NCBI RefSeq assembly: GCF_037038585.1
Contig: NC_092525.1
Coordinates: 1-64,000, forward strand
Source: Patagioenas fasciata
Taxonomy: Eukaryota; Chordata; Aves; Columbiformes; Columbidae
DNA length: 64,000 nt
Direction of reading: 5' to 3'
Part shown: piece after piece, positions 33,199 to 44,854 of the stretch
Numbering within the stretch: the stretch's first letter is position 1
How the letters are laid out: the number at the start of each line of letters is the position of its first letter
The notes under the pieces: generated by a model
The model's database searches: none
What the model saw: only the letters and a program-made list of their open reading frames with translations
Told to the model about the DNA's origin: nothing
Translations under genes and position numbers: made by a program

Positions 33199-34947
33199 TT
33201 TGTAGGGTAGGAGGGGGGATCTCTGATTACAGAAAGGTCCCTTTGTTCTAGGAGACATTCCCTTGCTCCATGCTTCAGGTTGCCCATCTTCCCTCTCATT
33301 TTCAATATGCACGTCCATCACCTTCCTCCTCTTCTTTCTTGATCCCTCGACTCCCGGATGAACTCAAATCCTCTTTCTTGATCACTCTTTCTCATAAGTT
33401 CACAACCTTACTTTCCTTTCTTGCTTTCGCCTTTGTGAGCTGCTCCACCCAAACCGAAATGCCCTGAAGACAGAAATACACCCACCCCAAGCCCGTACAG
33501 TCACATAGGGGGTGAGTCCGCTCGCTGACGCATCCCCACATCCCACAGCAAGCCCACCTTGCCTTGGCCCCGGCCCCTCGCACAGGCCTTCCCACCAACC
33601 CAGCCCCTCCGTAGCAGCACAGTTTCCCAGCATGCACCCCACAAAGACTTTCTTTGCCAGTCACCCCTGGCACTTACAGCAACACACCACATCAGCATCA
33701 AGAGCCCTGGGAGTGGAGAGCTGGCCAGGCCCTCACCCCGGCAGGATCCTCTTCCCCCTCCTTTAGCTGATGGCAGACAGACAAGACACCTCCCAAGAGG
33801 TGTCCAGCCCTCTCTCTCAACCACTCATGAGTACAAAAGCCCAGCCTCTACTCACCCACCCCGCCTCCCAAAACCCCACCAGCAGCCCCTGGTCCCAGCT
33901 GAACAGCAGCCAGTGCTGAAGATCTGGCTCGTGTTGTCGGACACAACCTTCCCATGGATGTCTGGGCCCCTGAGCACTTTCCAGGGGTGGGAGGGCGCAG
34001 TCCTGATTACAGGGAGGTCCCTGTCCCAAGGGGGACATTTTCTTCCTCCTCACTCCTGACTCGCAGCTCCATCACCTTCCTCCTCTTCTTTCTTGATCCC
34101 TCCTGACTCGCAGGTCTACCACCGTCATCTTCTTTCTTGATCCCTGTTGACTTGCAGATGCACTCCAATCCTCTTTCTTGATCGCTCTTCCTCGTAGGTT
34201 CACCACCTTCCTCTTCTTTCTTGCTTTCGCCTTTGCGAGCTGCTCCACCCGAACAGAGATGCACAGAAAACAAAAATATACCCACCCCAGGCCCCTACAG
34301 TCACACCAGGGGGCGAGTCCGGTCGCTGACGCATCCCCACACCCCACCACAAGGCCACCTTGCCTTGGCCCCAGCCCCCCGCACAGGCCTTCCCACCAAC
34401 CCAGCCCCTCCGTAGCAGCACAGTTTCCCAGCATGCACCCCACAAAGACTTTCTTTGCCAGTCACCCCTGGCACTTACAGCAACACACCACACCAGCATC
34501 AAGAGCCCTGGGAGTGGAGAGCTGGCCAGGCCCTCACCCCGGCAGGATCCTCTTCCCCCTCCTTTACCTGCTGGCAGACAGACACCTCCCAAGGGATGAC
34601 CACCCTGCTCCCTTAACTGCTCCCAAGTCCAAGAGCCCAGCCCCTGCTCACCACCCCCACCTCCCAAAACACAGCCAACAGCCCCTGCTCCCATTTTACC
34701 ACTTTACCCCCGAGCACGGTTTCTAGGGGTGGGAGGGGGATGCACTAATCACAGATCGTTCCCTGTGCTTAAGGATACATTCTCCTTCTCGCTGGCTCAG
34801 CCTGCCCATCTTCCTCCTCACTCTTGACTCGTAGCTCCATCACCTTTCTCCTCTTTTGTCCCCTCCTGACTCACAGGTCCACCACTGTCATCTTCTTTCT
34901 TGACTCTGCTTGACTCACAGGTGCGCTCCAATCCTCTTTCGTGATCG
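33199..34947. repeat. B monomers, unit 2a
   Basis: Two full monomers and part of a third, as in unit copy 1. The minus-strand acceptor TTTCTGTCTTCAG of monomer 1 is retained near 33,464. Confidence 0.85.
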
Positions 34948-35939
34948 CTCTTCTGTGTCAGTACACGGAAGACCGGGCACATGAGAAACTGCAAGAGTCA
35001 ACAGCATGAGAACAAGCATTAGTGGAAAAATACAAGAACAAAGGACTGTATGCTATGTGATACATCAAGGAAAGAGGAGTTGATACAGGATTGATGCATC
35101 AAGGACAGAGGGACAGCTTGTGATAGACAAAAAAGGTGTTTATGGCAGTGACTTTGGTGGGAACACAAAACACATCACTTATGTAATGACTAACTTAGCT
35201 AATCAACAAATGCTTGAGCAAGCATCATAGCGAGTATAAACGCAAGCCTGAATTTGTAATAAACATCTCTCATTGCACCTTAAAAGAGAGTCCGTACTGC
35301 ATTCGCTACAAAAGGCGCCCTGGAACAGGGACTTTCAGCGTGCCTATAAAGGCAGTAGCCGCTCTGGTAGCGAAGCCCAATCGAACCAGGAAACAGGACC
35401 GGGAACCAGGACAGTGCGCGCCCACCACCAACGAAAGGTGAGCGATTGGGAACCATGGGAGGGAAGTTATCCCTTAAGCAAAGACAAACCCTGGATGTCC
35501 TTCAACATGCGCTACAAACGCAAAATCAGGATGTATCAGGGGTCTGATTGGTGAGTTTATTACAATGGATTGCTAATCATGTGCTAGACTTTCCTACAAC
35601 TAGTACATTTCAATTGGAGACATGGCACAAAGATGAATGAGAATTATATGAACAGGTAACGACTGGAGATAAAGCTGCTTGCAAATATTCATCTACTTGG
35701 GGAAAAATTATGACTACTAAGATACAGGATACAGGACTGATACATCAGGGACAGAGGGACAGCTTACTATAGAAAAAAATGCGTATATGGCAGTTACATC
35801 GCTCATGTCATGTCTAACTTAGCTAAAGAGCAAATGCTTGAGCAAGCATCATAGCGAGTATAAATGCAAACCTGAGTTTGTAATAAATGTCTCTCATGGC
35901 ACCTTACCGTGAGTCCACGCCAGATTCGCTACACTCTTC
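34948..35939 (+). mobile_element. Short ERVK copy 2 with TSD
   Basis: 980 bp (34954-35933) between CTCTTC duplicates. 5' LTR 34954-35310. The primer site starts AGGCGCCC (T to A at its first base). The gag remnant has both TGA stops. 3' LTR fragment 35728-35933. Confidence 0.92.
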
Positions 35940-36178
35940 CTCATAGGTTCACCACCTTCCTCTCCTTCCTTGCTTTTCCTTTGCATGCTGCTCCACCTGA
36001 AGAGAAACACACAGAGGACTGAGCTACACCAGCCCAAGGGCACTACAATCAGACAGGGGCTGAGTCCGGGGGCTGACACCTCCCCACACCCCACAACGAG
36101 CCCACCTTGCCTTGGCCCCGGCCCCTCGCACATGCCTTAGAGATATCATAGCTCAGTACAAATCCCCACAGTCCTCAC
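35940..36178. repeat. B monomer 3 remainder and start of C, unit 2a/2b
   Basis: As at 6,202-6,440, including the loss of about 90 bp relative to 30.06 kb. Confidence 0.75.
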
Positions 36179-36391
36179 CTGCTGTTTGGTGCTTGCGGAG
36201 GGTCACACTCCCTGTGCCCCAGGGCACTGGCCCTACACGGCCAAGCTCGGCAGCGGGACTGTCTGGAGCTGCCGCTGGCTGGTTCTCCAGCTTTAGGGTC
36301 ACCCGCAGAAGCCCGCTCTCCTCAGCTCTGCACACCCATCCAGTTGCGCCGCCCAGGCAAAGTCAGCTCCACCCTCTGCTCTACACCTCAC
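36179..36391 (-). other. Putative minus-strand exon E2, second copy in the set
   Basis: 213 nt with both splice signals intact. Few substitutions against the 6.4-kb copy. Confidence 0.4.
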
Positions 36392-36665
36392 CTGCAAACA
36401 ACCAACTCTTCAACTGACAACTGTCCAAAACCCACCGACAAACTCTCCACACCTCAGCCTTTCGTTTGCAACTGCTGCCTCTAGTGCATCTCACAGACAA
36501 GCCTTCAAAATCCCCTCATCCTGCAATAACACTCCAGCACTGATCACCTGTGGGAACAACTACCACAATACCATGCAAACACCAACCAGTTCTGGCACGG
36601 AAATATCACTTTCTCCTCAAGATTCCACCCTACACCAACTGCTGACAAACACACGCTGTCCTCAC

Positions 36666-36965
36666 CAAAGCCAAACGCTGCAACAACCAGCGACAACTCA
36701 AATTTGCGTGGGCGGTGCAAAATTGCAGGGGTGAGCTAACGCAGAGCTGGGCTTGAAAGCTGCAGAGTGTGCACCCTGTGGTATAACGTGGCGAGCTACT
36801 GCCATTCTGCCTTCTCCCTGGGAGAAGCGCGTGAGCAGAGGCTGCTTCAAGGCACGATGGGAACGGTTTGGTTCTCCGGGTCTCTCAGGGCGAGAGCGAT
36901 AAATGTGATCTGTGTCGTGGCGCAGGAACTTCCCGTACACTTGCTCCTCCATTCGGTCTCGGGTG
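36666..36965 (-). other. Putative minus-strand exon E1, second copy in the set
   Basis: 300 nt, same signals and the same 84-codon ATG frame as at 30,653-30,952. Confidence 0.4.
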
Positions 36966-37824
36966 CTGCAAGAGAGGGAGCGAGAGATTCAGGGCAAGAT
37001 TGACAACCTCGGCGTCCCCGTCCCAGCCACGGGTCACCCAAACCTGCAGACATCCCGGGAGGCCCCCTAAGATTTACACTGCCCTATGCCCCACCCTTGA
37101 AGCCTGGACATCGCCAGAACCATAGAGCAAGTATTTCTTGAGGAGGCACCCAAAGGGTCCGTGTTCTCTTTCAGGCAGATGCTAGCGCAAGATTGCAAAT
37201 CATCTCACAGCTACCAGGAAGGTAAAAAACAACGTCTTGAAATGGGAAAGGAACAGGTATTGTTTCTCTTCATCACCTCCCTCATTGCCACGTTATCAAG
37301 GTCTCCCGCAATGTTCCACAGGAAACTTGAAGCTTGGAATTCCTGGTATTCTGAACCTGGGCAAGAAAGGAAGAAAAGCATGAGACTGATCATAAAGAGG
37401 GTGGCTGCTCGTAACATGGAAAGAGCAGTAACAAGGTAAAAAGATATCACTTTTCCTTAGAGAGCTCTCAAAGCTGCCTGTTAAGGACAAGAAAAACAAA
37501 CTTGTGACGGACCATTACTTAAAATCCAAGGCCCAGGGAGCGATCTAATGTACATTGAAACGCGGGCCACGAGACAGTGGAAGTGCCACGAGCTGAGACT
37601 GAAGGGACAGAGGATGAATTTCCAAAGAAGTTTAGGTTTCGATGTCAAAACGGAAAATTCTACGTCATTAAAATATAATGCAAAAGTCAGTGTAAAATCA
37701 AGTAAGGCAACGACTCCAAATGAACTCCCAGGCGCTTCAGTCACTCAGGAGATCAAAAATGAGGATCATTTCTCACCTGCCCACCTCCCAAACCCCAGCC
37801 TATGTCCCCTGCTTCCAGCTTACC
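36966..37824. repeat. Segment F, unit 2b
   Basis: Near-identical to 30,953-31,811. The minus donor CAG/GTAAGC lies just below 37824. The 92-codon plus ORF is kept. Confidence 0.75.
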
Positions 37825-40231
37825 TGAGCCCAGATTAAAGGAGGATTTCAGAGGCCATGCCAAGTTCTGCTGCTCCTCGTTCGGGTTGCCAGTCTTCCTC
37901 CTCGCTCTGGAATTGCAGGTCAACCGCCTTCCTGTTCTTCTTTGATTGACGCTGAGCTGCCGCGTTACCCGCTGCCGTCTGAGCGGATCTCGGGGAGCCT
38001 CTGGAACCGCCAGAGCGCTCCCCCCACCAACATTCTCTTGCCTTGTTTTCGGGGTTCCTCTTCACCAGCTGAGGCGCCCTCCCATCCCCCGCCGCCCTCT
38101 TACCTTTTTCTAGAGGTCTCTTGAGCCACCAGCAAGCTCCCCCGCACCTTCCCTCAGCGATCTTGGCCCGCCAGAGGCCTGCCCCTCGCCAGCCTCCTCC
38201 CCTTTTCCTGGGTGCTGCTTGAACCACTGGTGGGCTCCCCTCCACCATCCTCTCGTCCTTTGTAGGGCAGTCTCGTGACTCACCAGAGCGCTCTCCGCCG
38301 TTGCCTTGCTGGGGTTATTGACACCGCTTGACTTGCCAGAGCGCTCCCCCTCGCAGTTCTCTTGTTGGATTTCTTGGGACCTTTTGAACCAGTGGAACAA
38401 CGGGAATGCTCCCCCCCACTGTGACCTTGCCTTTCTTCAGTGCGATCTTGACGTGCTGGAGCACTTCCCCGCGCCGTCCTCTTGCCTTTTACTGGGGAGT
38501 CTCTTGAATATCCACAGCACTCCCCCCTGCCATCCTTTACCAGATTTTTTGACACTTCTTGACATCTCGGAGTGCTCTCACTCACCCTTGTCTTGCCTAT
38601 TTTCAGGGCGCTCCTGTCCCGCTGGATGCTCCTCCCTGCTGTCCTATTGCCAGATTGAGAATTCTCGACCTGTCCCAGCGCTACCCCACCGTCCTTCTGC
38701 CTTCTACCTGGGAAGTCACTTGAAGAACTGGAGCACTCCCCCCTGCTGTCCTCTTGCCTTTCTTCACTGAGATTTTGGCCTGCCAGAGCACTCCTCCCTG
38801 TTGTCCTCTCACTGGATTTCTTGGGACCTCTTGACCCACTGGGTTTCTCCTCCTGCTGTCCTTTTGCCTTTCTTTAGTACAATCTCAGCCTGCTGGAGCG
38901 CTCCCCCTCGCCGTCCTCCTGCTGGATTTCTTGGAACCTCTTGACCCCTTAGGGCGTTCCCCCTGCCACCCTCTTGTGGTTTTTGGGGGAGTCTTGTCAT
39001 CAACCAGGCCGTTTCCCCCCACCATCCTCTTCCCCTTTTCCTGGGTGCTTCTTGATCCACCAGAGTGCTCTCAAAGCTGCCTGTTACCATCCTCTAACCA
39101 TTCTCTTGCCTTTTTTGGTGGAGTCTTGTGACTCACCGGAGCGTTCTCCACCATTGTCTTGCTGGATTTGTTGACATCGCTTGACCTGCCGGAGCGCTCC
39201 CCCTCACAGTTCTCTTCCTGGATATCTTGGGACATTTTGAACCACTGGGGGGCTCCCCCCCGCCATCCTCTTACCGCATTTATTGAGACGTCCTGATCTG
39301 CCAGAGCGTTCCCCCTCGCCGTCCTTTTGCTGGATTTCTTGGGATGCCTTAAACAACTGTGGGGCTCCCACCCACCATCCTCTAACCGCATTTATCGAGA
39401 TTTCCTGATCTGCTGGAGCGCTCCCCCTTGCCGTCCTCTTGCTGGATTTCTTGGGATCTCTTGGACCACTGGGGGGGCTCCCACCCGCCCTCCTCTTACC
39501 GCATTTATTGAGACTTCCTGATCTGCTGGATTGCTCTCCCCCTGGCCTTCCTCTTGCACTTTTTTGGGGGAGTCTTCTTCACACATCCGAGCGCTCTCCC
39601 TCACCCTTGTCTTGCCTCTAGTCAGGGCGCTCTTCTCCCGCTGGAACGCTCCTCCCCGCCATCCTATTGCCAGACTGAGAATTCTTGACCTGCCGCAGTC
39701 CTGCCCCGCCATGCTCCTGCCTTCTGCCTGGGAAGTCACTTGAAGAACTGGAGCGCTCTCCCCCGCTGTCCTCTTGCCTTTCCTCAGTGGGATTTTGGCC
39801 TGCTAAAGAGCTCCTCCCTGTCGTCCTCTTGCTGGATTTCTCGGTACCTCTTGACCCACTGGGTCTCTCCTCCTGCCGTCCTTTTGCCTTTCCTTAGTAC
39901 ATTCTTGGTCTGCTGGAGTGCTCCCCCCCACCATCCTCTTGCTGGATTTCTCGGGACCCCTTGTCCCATATAGGACATTCCCCCCCACCACCATCCTGTT
40001 GTGTTTTTTAGGAGAGTCTTGTGATCGACCAGAGCGCTCCCCCCTTGACATCCTCTTCCCCTTTTTCTGGGTGACTTTTGAACCACTGGTGAACTCTCCC
40101 CCATCATCCTCTTGCCACATATATTGAGACTTGTTGATCCGCCAGAGCGTTTCCCCCACTGTCCTCTTGCCAGATTTACTGATACCTCTTGTCCTGTCAG
40201 AGCGCTCCCTCTCGCAGTCCTCTTTGTTCAG
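37825..40231. repeat. 56-bp array, unit 2b (two higher-order blocks)
   Basis: The landmark TCACCCTTGTCTTGCCT occurs at about 38,583 and 39,601. The array is about 1.0 kb longer than in unit 2a, which is one higher-order block. Confidence 0.9.
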
Positions 40232-41980
40232 TTTGTAGGGTAGGAGGGGGGATCTCTGATTACAGAAAGGTCCCTTTGTTCTAGGAGACATTCCCTTGCT
40301 CCATGCTTCAGGTTGCCCATCTTCCCTCTCATTTTCAATATGCACGTCCATCACCTTCCTCCTCTTCTTTCTTGATCCCTCGACTCCCGGATGAACTCAA
40401 ATCCTCTTTCTTGATCACTCTTTCTCGTAAGTTCACAACCTTACTTTCCTTTCTTGCTTTCGCCTTTGTGAGCTGCTCCACCCAAACCGAAATGCCCTGA
40501 AGACAGAAATACACCCACCCCAAGCCCGTACAGTCACATAGGGGGTGAGTCCGCTCGCTGACGCATCCCCACATCCCACAGCAAGCCCACCTTGCCTTGG
40601 CCCCGGCCCCCCGCACAGGCCTTCCCACCAACCCAGCCCCTCCGCAGCAGAACAGTTTCCCAGCATGCACCCCACAAAGACTTTCTTTGCCAGTCACCCC
40701 TGGCACTTACAGCAACACACCACATCAGCATCAAGAGCCCTGGGAGTGGAGAGCTGGCCAGGCCCTCACCCCGGCAGGATCCTCTTCCCCCTCCTTTACC
40801 TGCTGGCAGACAGACAAGACACCTCCCAAGAGGTGTCCAGCCCTCTCTCTCAACCACTCATGAGTACAAAAGCCCAGCCTCTACTCACCCACCCCGCCTC
40901 CCAAAACCCCACCAGCAGCCCCTGGTCCCAGCTGAACAGCAGCCAGTGCTGAAGATCTGGCTCGTGTTGTCGGACACAACCTTCCCATGGATGTCTGGGC
41001 CCCTGAGCACTTTCCAGGGGTGGGAGGGCGCAGTCCTGATTACAGGGAGGTCCCTGTCGCAAGGGGGACATTTTCTTCCTCCTCACTCCTGACTCGCAGC
41101 TCCATCACCTTCCTCCTCTTCTTTCTTGATCCCTCCTGACTCGCAGGTCTACCACCGTCATCTTCTTTCTTGATCCCTGTTGACTTGCAGATGCACTCCA
41201 ATCCTCTTTCTTGATCGCTCTTCCTCGTAGGTTCACCACCTTCCTCTTCTTTCTTGCTTTCGCCTTTGCGAGCTGCTCCACCCGAACAGAGATGCACAGA
41301 AAACAAAAATATACCCACCCCAGGCCCCTACAGTCACACCAGGGGGCGAGTCCGGTCGCTGACGCATCCCCACACCCCACCACAAGGCCACCTTGCCTTG
41401 GCCCCGGCCCCCCGCACAGGCCTTCCCACCAACCCAGCCCCTCCGGAGCAGCACAGTTTCCCAGCATGCACCCCACAAAGACTTTCTTTGCCAGTCACCC
41501 CTGGCACTTACAGCAACACACCACACCAGCATCAAGAGCCCTGGGAGTGGAGAGCTGGCCAGGCCCTCACCCCGGCAGGATCCTCTTCCCCCTCCTTTAC
41601 CTGCTGGCAGACAGACACCTCCCAAGGGATGACCACCCTGCTCCCTTAACTGCTCCCAAGTCCAAGAGCCCAGCCCCTGCTCACCACCCCCACCTCCCAA
41701 AACACAGCCAACAGCCCCTGCTCCCATTTTACCACTTTACCCCCGAGCACGGTTTCTAGGGGTGGGAGGGGGACGCACTAATCACAGATCGTTCCCTGTG
41801 CTTAAGGATACATTCTCCTTCTCGCTGGCTCAGCCTGCCCATCTTCCTCCTCACTCTTGACTCGTAGCTCCATCACCTTTCTCCTCTTTTGTCCCCTCCT
41901 GACTCACAGGTCCACCACTGTCATCTTCTTTCTTGACTCTGCTTGACTCACAGGTGCGCTCCAATCCTCTTTCGTGATCG
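40232..41980. repeat. B monomers, unit 2b
   Basis: Monomer 1 here carries a TTTACCTGCTGGC variant (near 40,795) otherwise typical of monomer 2, where monomer 1 of the other units reads TTTAGCTGATGGC. This suggests gene conversion between neighbouring monomers. Confidence 0.85.
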
Positions 41981-42972
41981 CTCTTCTGTGTCAGTACACG
42001 GAAGACCGGGCACGTGAGAAACTGCAAGAGTCAACAGCATGAGAACAAGCATTAGTGGAAAAATACAAGAACAAAGGACTGTATGCTATGTGATACATCA
42101 AGGACAGAGGAGTTGATACAGGATTGATGCATCAAGGACAGAGGGACAGCTTGTGATAGACAAAAAAGGTGTTGATGGCAGTGACTTTGGTGGGAACACA
42201 AAACACATCACTTATGTAATGACTAACTTAGCTAATCAACAAATGCTTGAGCAAGCATCATAGCGAGTATAAACGCAAGCCTGAATTTGTAATAAACATC
42301 TCTCATTGCACCTTAAAAGAGAGTCCGTACCGCATTCGCTAAAAATGGCGCCCTGGAACAGGGACTTTCAGCGTGCCTATAAAGGCAGTAGCCGCTCTGG
42401 TAGCGAAGCCCAATCGAACCAGGAAACAGGACCGGGAACCAGGACAGTGCGCGCCCACCACCAACGAAAGGTGAGCGATTGGGAACCATGGGAGGGAAGT
42501 TATCCCTTAAGCAAAGACAAACCCTGGATGTCCTTCAACATGCGCTACAAACGCAAAATCAGGATGTATCAGGGGTCTGATTGGTGAGTTTATTACAATG
42601 GATTGCTAATCATGTGCTAGACTTTCCTACAACTGGTACATTTCAGTTGGAGACATGGCACAAAGATGAATGAGAATTATATGAACAGGTAACGACTGGA
42701 GATAAAGCTGCTTGCAAATATTCATCTACTTGGGGAAAAATTATGACTACTAAGATACAGGATACAGGACTGATACATCAGGGACAGAGGGACAGCTTAC
42801 TATAGAAAAAAATGCGTATATGGCAGTTACATCGCTCATGTCATGTCTAACTTAGCTAAAGAGCAAATGCTTGAGCAAGCATCATAGCGAGTATAAATGC
42901 AAACCTGAGTTTGTAATAAATGTCTCTCATGGCACCTTACCGTGAGTCCACGCCAGATTCGCTACACTCTTC
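41981..42972 (+). mobile_element. Short ERVK copy 3 with TSD
   Basis: 980 bp (41987-42966). The 5' LTR (41987-42343) ends CTAAA instead of CTACA. Primer site TGGCGCCC-TG-GAACAGGG. Both gag TGA stops present. 3' LTR fragment from 42761. Confidence 0.92.
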
Positions 42973-43211
42973 CTCATAGGTTCACCACCTTCCTCTCCTT
43001 CCTTGCTTTTCCTTTGCACGCTGCTCCACCTGAAGAGAAACACACAGAGGACTGAGCTACACCAGCCCAAGGGCACTACAATCAGACAGGGGCTGAGTCC
43101 GGGGGTTGACACCTCCCCACACCCCACAACGAGCCCACCTTGCCTTGGCCCCGGCCCCTCGCACATGCCTTAGAGATATCATAGCTCAGTACAAATCCCC
43201 ACAGTCCTCAC
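42973..43211. repeat. B monomer 3 remainder and start of C, unit 2b/2c
   Basis: As at 6,202-6,440. Confidence 0.75.
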
Positions 43212-43424
43212 CTGCTGTTTGGTGCTTGCGGAGGGTCACACTCCCTGTGCCCCAGGGCACTGGCCCTACACGGCCAAGCTCGGCAGCGGGACTGTCTGGA
43301 GCTGCCGCTGGCTGGTTCTCCAGCTTTAGGGTCACCCGCAGAAGCCCGCTCTCCTCAGCTCTGCACACCCATCCAGTTGCGCCGCCCAGGCAAAGTCAGC
43401 TTCACCCTCCGCTCTACACCTCAC
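43212..43424 (-). other. Putative minus-strand exon E2, third copy in the set
   Basis: 213 nt. Acceptor and donor intact. Confidence 0.4.
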
Positions 43425-43698
43425 CTGCAAACAACCAACTCTTCAACTGACAACTGTCCAAAACCCACCGACAAACTCTCCACACCTCAGCCTTTCGTTT
43501 GCAACTGCTGCCTCTAGTGCATCTCACAGACAAGCCTTCAAAATCCCCTCATCCTGCAATAACACTCCAGCACTGATCACCTGCGGGAACAACTACCACA
43601 ATACCATGCAAACACCAACCAGTTCTGGCACGGAAATATCACTTTCTCCTCAAGATTCCACCCTACACCAACTGCTGACAAACACACGCTGTCCTCAC

Positions 43699-43998
43699 CA
43701 AAGCCAAACGCTGCAACAACCAGCGACAACTCAAATTTGCGTGGGCGGTGCAAAATTGCAGGGGTGAGCTAACGCAGAGCTGGGCTTGAAAGCTGCAGAG
43801 TGTGCACCCTGTGGTATAACGTGGCGAGCTACTGCCATTCTGCCTTCTCCCTGGGAGAAGCGCGTGAGCAGAGGCTGCTTCAAGGCACGATGGGAACGGT
43901 TTGGTTCTCCGGGTCTCTCAGGGCGAGAGCGATAAATGTGATCTGTGTCGTGGCGCAGGAACTTCCCGTACACTTGCTCCTCCATTCGGTCTCGGGTG
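43699..43998 (-). other. Putative minus-strand exon E1, third copy in the set
   Basis: 300 nt. Acceptor, donor and 84-codon ATG frame intact. Confidence 0.4.
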
Positions 43999-44854
43999 CT
44001 GCAAGAGAGGGAGCGAGAGATTCAGGGCAAGATTGACAACCTCGGCGTCCCCGTCCCAGCCACGGGTCACCCAAACCTGCAGACATCCCGGGAGGCCCCC
44101 TAAGATTTACACTCCCCTATGCCCCACCCTTGAAGCCTGGACATCGCCAGAACCATAGAGCAAGTATTTCTTGAGGAGGCACCCAAAGGGTCCGTGTTCT
44201 CTTTCAGGCAGATGCTAGCGCAAGATTGCAAATCATCTCACAGCTACCAGGAAGGTAAAAAACGTCTTGAAATGGGAAAGGAACAGGTATTGTTTCTCTT
44301 CATCACCTCCCTCATTGCCACGTTATCAAGGTCTCCCGCAATGTTCCACAGGAAACTTGAAGCTTGGAATTCCTGGTATTCTGAACCTGGGCAAGAAAGG
44401 AAGAAAAGCATGAGACTGATCATAAAGAGGGTGGCTGCTCGTAACATGGAAAGAGCAGTAACAAGGTAAAAAGATATCACTTTTCCTTAGAGAGCTCTCA
44501 AAGCTGCCTGTTAAGGACAAGAAAAACAAACTTGTGACGGACCATTACTTAAAATCCAAGGCCCAGGAAGCGATCTAATGTACATTGAAACGCGGGCCAC
44601 GAGACAGTGGAAGTGCCACGAGCTGAGACTGAAGGGACAGAGGATGAATTTCCAAAGAAGTTTAGGTTTCGATGTCAAAACGGAAAATTCTACGTCATTA
44701 AAATATAATGCAAAAGTCAGTGTAAAATCAAGTAAGGCAACGACTCCAAATGAACTCCCAGGCGCTTCAGTCACTCAGCAGATCAAAAATGCGGATCAAT
44801 TCTCACCTGCCCACCTCCCAAACCCCAGCCTATGTCCCCTGCTTCCAGCTTACC
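43999..44854. repeat. Segment F, unit 2c
   Basis: As in units 2a and 2b but with a 3-bp deletion near 44,262 (AAAAAACGTC for AAAAAACAACGTC) that leaves the plus ORF in frame (91 codons). The plus ORF starting at 44,578 reads through to 44,985 because the TAA at its end has become TAC. Confidence 0.75.
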